Below, piece by piece: positions 42,138 through 50,619 of a stretch of 64,000 nt of DNA (position 1 is its first letter; each line of letters starts with the position of its first letter). The stretch spans positions 480,501 to 544,500 of the forward strand of contig NZ_CP045201.1 of the NCBI RefSeq assembly GCF_014899185.1, written 5' to 3'. The position numbers and the translations under genes are program-made. Source of the stretch: Pseudooceanicola spongiae (GTDB lineage Bacteria > Pseudomonadota > Alphaproteobacteria > Rhodobacterales > Rhodobacteraceae). The notes beneath the pieces are model-generated. The model was not told the DNA's origin and did no database searches. It saw only the letters and a program-made list of their open reading frames with translations.

Positions 42138-43413
42138 ACTGAATGAGGGAGAGCTTCGTGCTCTCCCTTTTTTGTTCGAGTTCTGGGCCTTGCCGCATCA
42201 ATTGCCGCCCGAGGGCGACTGGCGGACATGGCTGATCCTGGGCGGGCGTGGCGCGGGCAAAAGCCGCGCCGGGTCGGAATGGGTGCGCTCTCAGGTCGAG
42301 GGGGCGGGGCCGCGGGATGCGGGCAAGTGCCGCCGCATCGCGCTGGTGGCCGAAACCTTCGATCAGGCGCGCGACGTGATGATCTTCGGCGAGAGCGGCA
42401 TCATGGCCTGTTCGCCCCCCGACCGCCGCCCGGTCTGGAAGGCCAGCGAGCGCAAGCTGATCTGGCCCAACGGCGCCGAGGCGCAGGCGTTTTCCGCCAG
42501 TGAACCCGAGGCGCTGCGCGGGCCGCAGTTCGACGGCGCCTGGCTGGATGAGCTGGCCAAGTGGAAGAAGGCGCAAGGCACCTGGGACATGCTGCAGTTC
42601 GCGCTGCGGCTGGGCGAGGATCCGCGGGTTTGTGTGACCACCACGCCGCGCAATGTCGGGGTGCTGAAGCAGCTGATGGCCAGCCCCTCGACCGTGGTGA
42701 CGCAGGCGCCGACCGAGGCCAATCGCGCCAATCTGGCGGAGGGTTTCCTCGAAGAGGTGCGGGCGCGCTACGCGGGCACATGGCTGGGCCGGCAGGAGCT
42801 GGACGGCGTGATGCTGGCCGATACCGAAGGCGCGCTCTGGACCGAGGCGATGATTGTGGGGGCGCAGGTGGATGTGGTGCCCGCGCTGGATCGCATCGTG
42901 GTGGCGGTGGACCCGCCGGTGACGGGGCACGCTGGCTCGGACGAGTGCGGCATCGTGGTTGCCGGTGTGGTGACCAAGGGGCCGCCGCAGACATGGCGGG
43001 CTTACGTGCTGGAGGATGCGAGCGTGTCGGCGGCCAGTCCCGCGCAATGGGCCGAGGCGGCGATTGCGGCGATGGAGCGCCACGGGGCTGACAAGATCGT
43101 CGCTGAGGTCAATCAGGGCGGTGATCTGGTGGAGGCGGTGATCCGGCAGGTCGACCCACTGGCGCCGGTCAAGAAGGTGCGCGCCGCGCGGGGCAAGTCG
43201 GCGCGGGCCGAGCCGGTGGCGGCGCTCTATGAACAGGGCCGTGTGTTCCATGTTCGCGGTCTGGGTGCGCTGGAAGATCAGCTGAGCCAGATGACCATGC
43301 GTGGCTGGGAGGGGCGCGGCAGCCCGGATCGCCTCGACGCGCTGGTCTGGGCGCTGCATGAGCTGATGATCGCGGCGCAGCCGAAATGGAACCCGACGGT
43401 GCGCAGCATCTGA
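42004..43413 (+). CDS. GTA g2, large terminase subunit (TerL)
   Basis: 469 residues. ATPase Walker A LILGGRGAGKSRAGSEW, adenine/arginine region ETFDQARDVMIFGESG, Walker B-like QFDGAWLDELAKW, and the nuclease half with VVAVDPPVTG and IVAEVNQGGDLVEAVI. It pumps host DNA into GTA heads. The first 45 residues overlap g1 in a different frame; in-frame starts later than 42022 are poor, so the overlap appears real. Followed by a strong terminator. Confidence 0.93.
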   Translation: MKEDNAMEHRPQEAGISTSPPQGLRSGADWIACADADTQRSFLDELNEGELRALPFLFEFWALPHQLPPEGDWRTWLILGGRGAGKSRAGSEWVRSQVEGAGPRDAGKCRRIALVAETFDQARDVMIFGESGIMACSPPDRRPVWKASERKLIWPNGAEAQAFSASEPEALRGPQFDGAWLDELAKWKKAQGTWDMLQFALRLGEDPRVCVTTTPRNVGVLKQLMASPSTVVTQAPTEANRANLAEGFLEEVRARYAGTWLGRQELDGVMLADTEGALWTEAMIVGAQVDVVPALDRIVVAVDPPVTGHAGSDECGIVVAGVVTKGPPQTWRAYVLEDASVSAASPAQWAEAAIAAMERHGADKIVAEVNQGGDLVEAVIRQVDPLAPVKKVRAARGKSARAEPVAALYEQGRVFHVRGLGALEDQLSQMTMRGWEGRGSPDRLDALVWALHELMIAAQPKWNPTVRSI

Positions 43414-43440
43414 GACGCGCCAACTTTGCAAAGTTTGACA

Positions 43441-43467
43441 GGGCCCCGGGAAACCGGGGCCCTTTTT
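43441..43467 (+). terminator. Intrinsic terminator between terL and portal gene
   Basis: GGGCCCCGG, tetraloop GAAA, CCGGGGCCC, then TTTTT. A textbook terminator inside the GTA cluster. The gap to g3 also has a small dyad AGACA-AATTA-TGTCT at 43546-43560. Confidence 0.9.
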
Positions 43468-43609
43468 GCATATTCAGGACTTAACCCACTGAAATTGCGC
43501 AGAACGCCCATCGTACGTTGGCCCAGCCAGTTCTTAAGGAATTGCAGACAAATTATGTCTCATGGATCGCCAGACGGGTGAGCCGGAACACGCAAGCAAG
43601 GAGACGCGC

Positions 43610-44806
43610 ATGGGGGTCATCGACTATTTCCGCCGCGACGGGGCTGCCAAGACCACCGTTGCCGCGCCGGAGCAGAAGGCTTCGGCAACCGGCAAGCTGG
43701 TGGCCTATCAAAGCTCGGGCCGGGTCGCCTGGTCGCCGCGCGATGCGGTGTCGCTGACGCGGACCGGCTTTACCGGCAATCCGGTGGGCTACCGCGCGGT
43801 CAAGATGATCGCTGAGGCCGCCGCCGCCCTGCCGCTGATCCTGCAGGACCGTCAGCGCCGCTATGAGGAGCACCCGGTGCTGTCGCTGATCCGCAAGCCG
43901 AACCAGGCGCAGGGCCGCGCCGAGATGTTCGAGGCGCTCTATGGCCACCTGCTGCTGACTGGCAACGCCTATCTCGAGGCGGTCGCCGCAGAGGAGGGCG
44001 CGCCGGTCGAGCTGCATGTGCTGCGCAGTGACCGCATGAGCCTTGTGCCGGGTGATGACGGCTGGCCGGTGGCGTTTGATTACAACGTGAACGGCAGCAA
44101 GCACCGCTTTGACGTCACCGGCGACCGGCCCGCGATCTGTCACATGAAGAGCTTTCATCCGCAGGACGACCACTATGGTCTGTCGCCGATGCAGGCGGCG
44201 GCGCAGGCGCTGGACGTGCACAACAGCGCCTCGCGCTGGTCCAAGGCGCTGCTGGACAATTCTGCGCGGCCCTCAGGCGCGATCGTCTACAAGGGGTACG
44301 AGGGCGAAGGCTCGATGACCACGGAGCAATATGACCGGCTGGTCAACGAGATGGAGATGCACCATCAGGGCGCGCGCAATGCCGGGCGGCCGATGCTGCT
44401 GGAGGGCGGGCTGGACTGGAAACCGATGGGCTTCAGCCCCTCCGACATGGAGTTCCAGAAGACCAAGGAGGCCGCCGCGCGTGAGATCGCCCTTGCCTTC
44501 GGGGTGCCGCCGATGCTGCTGGGGATCCAGGGCGACGCGACCTACGCCAATTACCAGGAGGCGCACCGGGCTTTCTTTCGTCTGACGGTGCTGCCGCTGG
44601 CAACGCGTGTCACGGCCAGCGTGGGTGAGTGGCTGGAGCGCTTTACCGGCGAGGATCTGATGCTGGGCCCCGACCTCGACAAGGTGCCGGCGCTGGCGGA
44701 CGAACGCGATGCGCAGTGGCGGCGCGTCAGCGAGGCGAGCTTTCTGAGCGAGGCCGAAAAGCGGCTGATGCTGGGTCTGCCGCCGCTGGACCCCGATCAT
44801 GGGTAA
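43610..44806 (+). CDS. GTA g3, portal protein
   Basis: 398 residues, HK97-type portal. GNPVGYRAVKMIAEAAAALP opens the fold; LLTGNAYLEAVA and SKALLDNSARPSGAIVYKGY are family blocks, and AFGVPPMLLGIQGDATYANY is the most conserved segment. The portal ring is the DNA gate at the head vertex. The ATG at 43610 follows AAGGAG; an in-frame start 48 bp earlier lacks one. Overlaps g3.5 by 8 bp. Confidence 0.93.
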   Translation: MGVIDYFRRDGAAKTTVAAPEQKASATGKLVAYQSSGRVAWSPRDAVSLTRTGFTGNPVGYRAVKMIAEAAAALPLILQDRQRRYEEHPVLSLIRKPNQAQGRAEMFEALYGHLLLTGNAYLEAVAAEEGAPVELHVLRSDRMSLVPGDDGWPVAFDYNVNGSKHRFDVTGDRPAICHMKSFHPQDDHYGLSPMQAAAQALDVHNSASRWSKALLDNSARPSGAIVYKGYEGEGSMTTEQYDRLVNEMEMHHQGARNAGRPMLLEGGLDWKPMGFSPSDMEFQKTKEAAAREIALAFGVPPMLLGIQGDATYANYQEAHRAFFRLTVLPLATRVTASVGEWLERFTGEDLMLGPDLDKVPALADERDAQWRRVSEASFLSEAEKRLMLGLPPLDPDHG

Positions 44807-45038
44807 CCCCCGCGAGGTCGCGCGGATCAGCTACGAGAGCTTTGAGTGCGCGCCCTCGCTGAAGCTGGAAGCGCATGAGCGCGTCTCAAAATTGCAGATC
44901 GACGGGTTGAACGGGCGCATCGACCGGCTGGAGATCATCATCGAACGGCTGGAGCGGCGTCTGTGGCTGACCGTCTACGGCGTCGTCGGGGTGATCCTGG
45001 CGCAGGCCTTTCAGTCGATCATCGAACGTTTGCCGTGA
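44799..45038 (+). CDS. GTA g3.5, small membrane protein
   Basis: 79 residues. A charged helical N-terminal half with coiled-coil character (RIDRLEIIIERLERRL) precedes one hydrophobic segment (WLTVYGVVGVILAQAF). Equivalent to orfg3.5 between portal and protease in other GTAs; role unclear. Overlaps the portal gene by 8 bp. Confidence 0.82.
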   Translation: MGNPREVARISYESFECAPSLKLEAHERVSKLQIDGLNGRIDRLEIIIERLERRLWLTVYGVVGVILAQAFQSIIERLP

Positions 45039-45048
45039 GGAGTACAAG

Positions 45049-45609
45049 ATGCAGGAAATGACCAGCGGGTTGGAGCGCAAGTTCTGCCAGTTCGACGAGG
45101 GCTTGAGCGTACAGGAGGACGGTCTGTCGATCGAGGGCTACGCCTCGCGCTTTGGCGCCTGTGATCAGGGTGGCGACGTGGTGGCGCAGGGGGCCTATGC
45201 GGCCAGCCTGGCCGCGCTGGCCGCCGAGGGTCGGCGGGTCAAGATGCTGTGGCAGCACGATCCGTCCCAGCCGATCGGCGTCTGGGACGAGATCCGTGAG
45301 GATGCCACCGGCCTCTGGGTCAAGGGCCGCCTGTTGGAGAGTGTCGCCAAGGGGCGCGAGGCGGCGGCGCTGATCGGCGCTGGCGCGATTGACGGGCTGT
45401 CGATCGGCTATCGCACCAAGCGCGCCACCAAGGATACCGGAGGCCGCAGGCTTCTGACGGAACTGGAGCTTTGGGAGGTGTCGCTGGTGACCTTCCCGAT
45501 GCTGCCCAGTGCACGGGTTGCCGGCAAGGGGGACACCCCGTTCGACGATGGCCTGCGCGAGCTGGCAGCGGCCTTTCGGGTCGCACGGGCCGAATTGGGC
45601 GACCGCTAG
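45049..45609 (+). CDS. GTA g4, prohead protease
   Basis: 186 residues, HK97-family prohead protease. The catalytic His is in KMLWQHDPSQPIGVWDEI and the Ser in GAIDGLSIGYRTK. It trims the capsid protein during head maturation. AGGAG precedes the start; g5 begins 34 bp after its stop. Confidence 0.92.
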   Translation: MQEMTSGLERKFCQFDEGLSVQEDGLSIEGYASRFGACDQGGDVVAQGAYAASLAALAAEGRRVKMLWQHDPSQPIGVWDEIREDATGLWVKGRLLESVAKGREAAALIGAGAIDGLSIGYRTKRATKDTGGRRLLTELELWEVSLVTFPMLPSARVAGKGDTPFDDGLRELAAAFRVARAELGDR

Positions 45610-45643
45610 GGCGCGCGCTCACTTTCCATCACAGGAGAAGACG

Positions 45644-46831
45644 ATGGGTATGACCGAGATCACGTCTCGGCACGGAGAGCTTGTGTCTCCCGTGGCCGAG
45701 GTGAAATCCGCCGTGACGGATTTCATGAGGGAGTTCAAGGACTTCCAGTCTGATATTCACGCAAAGCTTCAACAACAGGAAAGCCGACTGACCATGCTTG
45801 ATCGCAAAACCCTGACCGCAGCGCGCCCGGCGTTGGCACGGTCCGCCGAAATCGAAGCCCCGCATCAGAAGGCCTTCAACGCCTATCTGCGCTCTGGCGA
45901 TGACGATGGCCTGCGTGGCCTTGAGCTGGAGGGCAAGGCGATGTCCACGGCCGTCAATGGCGACGGCGGCTACCTGATCGATCCGATGACCTCGGAGACG
46001 ATCCGCTCGGTCCTGATGGCGTCGTCCTCGATCCGCCAGATCGCCAATGTGGTGAATGTCAACGCGACGTCCTACGATGTGCTGGTGGACACGACCGATA
46101 TCGGGGCGGGCTGGAACGACGAAAGCTCGGTCTCGGAAACCTCGACGCCGACGGTGGATCGCATCGCCATTCCGCTGTTCGAGCTGTCGGCGCTGCCGAA
46201 AGCCTCGCAACGTCTGCTGGATGACAGCGCCTTCGACATCGAGAGCTGGCTGGCCGAGCGCATCGCCGACAAATTCTCGCGGGCGGAGGCGGCGGCGTTC
46301 ATCAGCGGTGATGGTGTCGACAAACCCACTGGTTTCCTGAACCATCCCAAGGTCGCCGATGCCAGCTGGTCCTGGGATAACCTCGGCTATATCGCGACCG
46401 GCGCGAATGGCGATTTCGATCTGAACGATCCGGCCGATGCGATCGTCGATCTGGTCTATGCACTGGGGGCGCGCTACCGCGCCAATGGCACCTTCGTGAT
46501 GAACTCCAAGACGGCGGGCGCGGTGCGCAAGCTCAAGGATGCCGATGGCCGCTTCCTGTGGTCCGACAGTCTGAGCGCAGGCGAGCCGGCGCGTCTGATG
46601 GGCTATCCGGTGCTGGTGGCCGAGGACATGCCCGACATCGCCTCGGATGCCTATGCGATTGCCTTCGGGGATTTCCACGCGGGCTATACCGTGGCCGAGC
46701 GCCCCGATCTGCGTGTGCTGCGCGACCCCTTCAGCGCCAAGCCGCATGTGCTGTTCTACGCCACCAAGCGTGTCGGTGGTGACGTCAGCGATTTCGGCGC
46801 CATCAAGCTGTTGAAATTCGCCGCAGTCTAA
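45644..46831 (+). CDS. GTA g5, major capsid protein
   Basis: 395 residues, HK97 fold. The first 100 or so residues form a coiled-coil scaffolding region (FMREFKDFQSDIHAKLQQQE), probably removed by g4. The mature part starts around KAMSTAVNGDGGYLIDPMTS. Capsid motifs include AGWNDESSVSETSTPT and FISGDGVDKPTGFLNHP. The ATG at 45644 follows AGGAGAAG. Confidence 0.95.
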   Translation: MGMTEITSRHGELVSPVAEVKSAVTDFMREFKDFQSDIHAKLQQQESRLTMLDRKTLTAARPALARSAEIEAPHQKAFNAYLRSGDDDGLRGLELEGKAMSTAVNGDGGYLIDPMTSETIRSVLMASSSIRQIANVVNVNATSYDVLVDTTDIGAGWNDESSVSETSTPTVDRIAIPLFELSALPKASQRLLDDSAFDIESWLAERIADKFSRAEAAAFISGDGVDKPTGFLNHPKVADASWSWDNLGYIATGANGDFDLNDPADAIVDLVYALGARYRANGTFVMNSKTAGAVRKLKDADGRFLWSDSLSAGEPARLMGYPVLVAEDMPDIASDAYAIAFGDFHAGYTVAERPDLRVLRDPFSAKPHVLFYATKRVGGDVSDFGAIKLLKFAAV

Positions 46832-47002
46832 GCGCGGCGGGTCGGTAGGGCCGGGTTTCCGGCTCTACCGGGTGCGTGTCTTCTGAATGCGTTGTCCAGC
46901 TGCTCCCTCCGTCAGAGCAACGATGGGAGACACGCGCCGGGGGGGATGACCCGGAGCGTCATGGGGTCGGGGAACACCGGCCCGGATCGTCGGAGAAACA
47001 AG

Positions 47003-47602
47003 ATGATATTGATCGAAGAATACCAAACGCCCCAGAGCAGTCTGCCGATCGAACATTTCAAGGCGCACCTGCACCTTGGCAGCGGGTTTTCGGAAGATGC
47101 CGTTCAGGATCAGGTTCTGGAGGGATACCTGCGGGCCGCAATCTCGGCGATCGAGGGGCGGACCGGGCAGGCGCTCTACGCGCGGGATTTCGAATGGTCC
47201 GTTGGCGCGTGGGAAAGCCCGGACAGCCAGCAGTTTCCGCTGTCCCCTGTCCGCACGATCACCGAGTTCAAGATCGTCAAAGCCAACGGCGACGAGACCA
47301 GTTTCGACGTGGGCCAGTTTCAGATCGTCACCGACAGCATGTCGCCGGTGTTGCGCAGCCTGTCGGGGTCTCTGCCGACAATCCCCGAGGGCGGCAAGGC
47401 GGTTGTGCGCATGTACGCGGGCAGCGCATCGCAATGGAGCGATGTGCCCCCAGATCTGGCGCAGGCCGTGCTGCTGATGGCAGCGCATTACTACGAATAC
47501 CGCAGTGATCTGTCGTTGTCGCGCGGCTGCACGCCCTTTGGGGTCACCGCCCTGATCGAGCGCTACCGCACGATCCGCATTTCGATGCGAGGCACGGCAT
47601 GA
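47003..47602 (+). CDS. GTA g6, head-tail connector adaptor
   Basis: 199 residues, the phage gp6-like connector family. HLHLGSGFSEDAVQDQVLEG, YLRAAISAIEGRTGQALYAR and LAQAVLLMAAHYYEYRSDLS are its core helices. It forms a ring under the portal. The ATG at 47003 has GGAG upstream; earlier in-frame starts lack homology-like sequence. Overlaps g7 by 4 bp. Confidence 0.9.
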   Translation: MILIEEYQTPQSSLPIEHFKAHLHLGSGFSEDAVQDQVLEGYLRAAISAIEGRTGQALYARDFEWSVGAWESPDSQQFPLSPVRTITEFKIVKANGDETSFDVGQFQIVTDSMSPVLRSLSGSLPTIPEGGKAVVRMYAGSASQWSDVPPDLAQAVLLMAAHYYEYRSDLSLSRGCTPFGVTALIERYRTIRISMRGTA

Positions 47603-47934
47603 TCCCGCGGCTGAACCGTCAGCTGGTGCTGGAGCAGTCGATGCGCAGCGCTGACGGCGCAGGCGGGTATGCTACGATCTGGTCCGAGCTTGGCACCCTC
47701 TGGGCCGAGGTCTTGCCGGGGTCGAGCACGGTGCTGCGTCAGGGTGGTCTGACGGTGCATCGCCAGACGCTGAAGATCTCGGTGCGGGGGGTGGCAATCG
47801 GGCGGCCCAGTCGCCCGCTGCCGGGCCAGAGGTTTCGTGATGGCGGGCGTATCTACGACATCGAAGCGGTGAGCGAACGCGATGCCGAGGGTCGTTTTCT
47901 GGTCTGTACTGCGCGCGAAGAGGTGACCTCATGA
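47599..47934 (+). CDS. GTA g7, head-tail stopper
   Basis: 111 residues, phage head-closure (SPP1 gp16-like) family. LNRQLVLEQSMRSADGAGGY, LWAEVLPGSS, and FRDGGRIYDIEAVSERD are typical. It seals the connector after packaging. Coupled to g6 and g8 by 4-bp overlaps. Confidence 0.9.
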   Translation: MIPRLNRQLVLEQSMRSADGAGGYATIWSELGTLWAEVLPGSSTVLRQGGLTVHRQTLKISVRGVAIGRPSRPLPGQRFRDGGRIYDIEAVSERDAEGRFLVCTAREEVTS

Positions 47935-48341
47935 CCTATGCGGTGTCCGCGGCCCTGCAGGCGGCGATCTTTCAGCACCTGAGTGCAGATGCGGCGCTGG
48001 TGGCGCTGGTCGGGGCCAATATCTTTGACGCACCGCCCGCCGGCACGCCGCCCGCCACCTACGTCAGTCTGGGCGAAGAGCAGGTCAGCGACCGGTCCGA
48101 CAAGACCGGAGCGGGGGCGCTGCACGATCTGACGGTCTCGGTGATCACCGAGGAGTCCGGCTTTCAGGTGGCCAAGACCATTGCCGCCGCGATCAGCGAC
48201 GCGCTGGCGCAGCCCTTGCCGGCCCTGACACGCGGTTTCCTCGTCAGTCTGAACTTTCTCAAGGCGCAGGCGCGCCGCGACGAAGCCGGTGCGCTGCGCC
48301 GGATCGATCTGAAATTCCGCGCCCGCGTGCAGGACAACTGA
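47931..48341 (+). CDS. GTA g8, tail terminator
   Basis: 136 residues, DUF3168 family. ALQAAIFQHLSADAALVALV and YVSLGEEQVSDRSDKTGAGA are hallmarks; ISDALAQPLPALTRGF lies near the end. It caps the tail tube and joins tail to head. Confidence 0.92.
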   Translation: MTYAVSAALQAAIFQHLSADAALVALVGANIFDAPPAGTPPATYVSLGEEQVSDRSDKTGAGALHDLTVSVITEESGFQVAKTIAAAISDALAQPLPALTRGFLVSLNFLKAQARRDEAGALRRIDLKFRARVQDN

Positions 48342-48364
48342 ACCTTTCCATAGGAGTAGAGAAC

Positions 48365-48778
48365 ATGGTGGCCCAGAACGGCAAGGACCTTCTGATCAAG
48401 GTGGACATGACCGGTGCCGGTCTGTTCGAGACACTGGCGGGCCTGCGGGCCACACGGCTGAGCTTCAACGCCGAAACCGTGGATGTGACCAGCCTGGACA
48501 GCACCGGCGGCTGGCGCGAACTGCTGGGGGGCGCGGGCGTCCGCTCGGCCTCGATCAGCGGCTCGGGGGTGTTCAGGGACGAGGCCAGCGATGCGCGCGC
48601 ACGCCAGATCTTCTTTGACCGCGAGACGCCGGATTTTCAGGTGATCATCCCCGATTTCGGCGTGGTGGAGGGCGCGTTCCAGCTGACCTCGATCGAATAT
48701 GCCGGCAGCCACGATGGTGAGGCGACCTATGAGATGTCGCTGGCCTCGGCCGGGGCGCTGAGCTTTTCGGCGCTGTGA
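48365..48778 (+). CDS. GTA g9, major tail tube protein
   Basis: 137 residues. MVAQNGKDLLIKVDMTGAGL, TVDVTSLDSTGGWRELLGGA and FQVIIPDFGVVEGAFQLTSI are typical of the GTA/TP901-1-like tail protein. It polymerises into the tail tube. TAGGAG precedes the start; the stop overlaps the g10 start by one base. Confidence 0.95.
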   Translation: MVAQNGKDLLIKVDMTGAGLFETLAGLRATRLSFNAETVDVTSLDSTGGWRELLGGAGVRSASISGSGVFRDEASDARARQIFFDRETPDFQVIIPDFGVVEGAFQLTSIEYAGSHDGEATYEMSLASAGALSFSAL

Positions 48779-49101
48779 TGGCCAACCCCTGGGCAGGTGA
48801 GGTGGCGCTGGTTCTGGATGGTCAGCGCCACGTCATGAAGCTGACGCTGGGTGCCTTGGCCGAGCTGGAAGCGGGGCTTGAAACAGGCTCGCTGGTCGAG
48901 CTGGTCGAACGGTTTGAGACCGGGGGCTATTCCAGCCGCGACGTGCTGGCGCTGATCGTCGCCGGTTTGCGCGGGGGGGGCTGGCAGGGGCGGGCGTCGG
49001 ATCTGCTGGCGGTCGAGATCGAAGGCGGACCACTGGGGGCAGCGCGCAAGGCGGCTGAGCTTCTGGCGCGCGCCTTTTCGCTACCGCTTGAGCGGGCATG
49101 A
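48778..49101 (+). CDS. GTA g10, tail assembly chaperone-type protein
   Basis: 107 residues. ANPWAGEVALVLDGQRHVMK and LTLGALAELEAGLETGSLVE are family hallmarks (gene transfer agent protein g10). Equivalent in place to tail chaperones of lambda-like phages, between tube and tape measure. Starts at the ATG overlapping the g9 stop; a GTG 3 bp earlier is possible. Confidence 0.9.
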   Translation: MANPWAGEVALVLDGQRHVMKLTLGALAELEAGLETGSLVELVERFETGGYSSRDVLALIVAGLRGGGWQGRASDLLAVEIEGGPLGAARKAAELLARAFSLPLERA

Positions 49102-49301
49102 GCGGCTTTGACTGGCCTGCTCTGATGCAGGCGGGGCTGCGCGGACTGGGGCTGCGCCCCGACGATTTCTGGCGGCTGACCCCGGCAGAGTTGCGGCTGT
49201 TGCTGGGCAATGCGCCCGGTGCCGAGACCAGGCTGGGCCGCGCCCGGCTGGATGAATTGCTGGCGACGTATCCGGATGACGGTGTTTCGCCTCGGACGTG
49301 A
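49098..49301 (+). CDS. GTA g10.1, second tail assembly chaperone
   Basis: 67 residues. FDWPALMQAGLRGLGLRPDD, FWRLTPAELRLLLG matches the small GTA/phage tail chaperone family. Starts in a 4-bp overlap with g10. In lambda-like phages the second chaperone is made by frameshifting; here it has its own start. Confidence 0.88.
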   Translation: MSGFDWPALMQAGLRGLGLRPDDFWRLTPAELRLLLGNAPGAETRLGRARLDELLATYPDDGVSPRT

Positions 49302-49311
49302 GGAGCGTGGT

Positions 49312-49974
49312 ATGGATGAGCTGAACGGCATTGAGGATCTGCAGGCGCAGGCCGAGGCACTGGACGCCAGCCTCGGAGGCGCTGCCGGCATGGCCGCCGG
49401 GTTCGATGGTGAATTGCGCCGGATGCGGTCTTCGCTGTCGGAGACTGGCAAGGACGTCCAGATCCTCGAACGCGGTCTGAGCCGGGGTTTGCGCAGGGCG
49501 CTCGACGGTGTGGTGCTGGACGGCGGCAAGCTGTCGGATGCCTTGCAGACCATGCGCAACTCGATGGTCAATTCGGCCTATTCTGCGGCGGTGCGCCCGG
49601 TCACCGATCATTTCGGAGGCCTGATGGCGCAGGGGATCGGCGCGCTGATGAAGGGCGCCTTGCCCTTCGCCGATGGCGCCAGCTTCAGTCAGGGTCGGGT
49701 GCAGCCCTTTGCCACTGGCGGGGTGGTGTCGGGTGCGACCTATTTCCCGATGCGCGGCGGCGCTGGCCTGATGGGCGAGGCGGGCCCGGAGGCGATCATG
49801 CCGCTGGCCCGCGGCGCTGATGGACGGCTCGGCGTGCGCAGCAATGGGGCGGCCGCTCCGGTCACTGTGGTGATCAATATCTCCACCCCGGATGTCGAGG
49901 GGTTCCGCCGTTCGCAAAGCCAGATTGCCGCGCAGATGGGGCGTGCCCTGACCCGCGGCCAACGCAACCGATAA
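49312..49974 (+). CDS. GTA g11, tail tape measure protein
   Basis: 220 residues. The first half is helical (DLQAQAEALDASLGGAAGMA), the second has FATGGVVSGATYFPMRGGAG and LMGEAGPEAIMPLARGADG, the usual tape-measure end. It is very short compared with phage tape measures, matching the short GTA tail. The ATG at 49312 has GAGGAG upstream. Confidence 0.93.
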   Translation: MDELNGIEDLQAQAEALDASLGGAAGMAAGFDGELRRMRSSLSETGKDVQILERGLSRGLRRALDGVVLDGGKLSDALQTMRNSMVNSAYSAAVRPVTDHFGGLMAQGIGALMKGALPFADGASFSQGRVQPFATGGVVSGATYFPMRGGAGLMGEAGPEAIMPLARGADGRLGVRSNGAAAPVTVVINISTPDVEGFRRSQSQIAAQMGRALTRGQRNR

Positions 49975-49986
49975 GGAGCGATTCAG

Positions 49987-50619
49987 ATGAGCTTTCATGA
50001 GGTTCGTTTCCCCACCAACCTGTCCTTTGGCGCCATCGGCGGGCCTGAGCGGCGCACCGACGTCGTCACCCTCGCCAACGGGTTTGAGGAGCGCAATACG
50101 CCCTGGCAGCATTCGCGCCGCCGCTATGATGCGGGTGCCGCGATGCGCTCGCTCGACGATATTGAGATATTGATCGCCTTTTTCGAGGCGCGGCAGGGCC
50201 AGTTGCATGGCTTTCGCTGGAAGGACTGGACGGATCACAAGTCGTGCAAGCCCAGTGACACGCCTGCCTTCGACGATCAGGTCATCGGTGCAGGGGATGG
50301 CGCGTGCCAGACTTTCCAGCTGATAAAAACCTATGCTTCGGGCGATCAGAGCTATCAGCGCCCAATTTGCAAACCTGTGGGTGGCACTGTGCAAATTGGT
50401 GTGGCGGGGGTGCAGCGTACTGAAGGTGCAGAGTTCAGCATCGATGCGACGACGGGACTTGTGACGTTCGTGACCCCGCCTGCGGCTTCGGCAGTGATCA
50501 CGGCGGGCTACGAATTTGACGTGCCGGTCCGGTTCGGGTCCGACAGCTTTCAGACCTCGGCGGCGTCGTTCGGGGTGGGGGATGTGCCCGATGTCCCGGT
50601 GGTCGAGGTGCGCGTCTGA
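49987..50619 (+). CDS. GTA g12, distal tail protein
   Basis: 210 residues, DUF2460 family. FHEVRFPTNLSFGAIGGPER, WQHSRRRYDAGAAMRSLDDI and GQLHGFRWKDWTDHKS are signatures. It forms the ring between tail tube and hub. AAGGAG lies 8 bp before its start; the stop overlaps the g13 start. Confidence 0.93.
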   Translation: MSFHEVRFPTNLSFGAIGGPERRTDVVTLANGFEERNTPWQHSRRRYDAGAAMRSLDDIEILIAFFEARQGQLHGFRWKDWTDHKSCKPSDTPAFDDQVIGAGDGACQTFQLIKTYASGDQSYQRPICKPVGGTVQIGVAGVQRTEGAEFSIDATTGLVTFVTPPAASAVITAGYEFDVPVRFGSDSFQTSAASFGVGDVPDVPVVEVRV

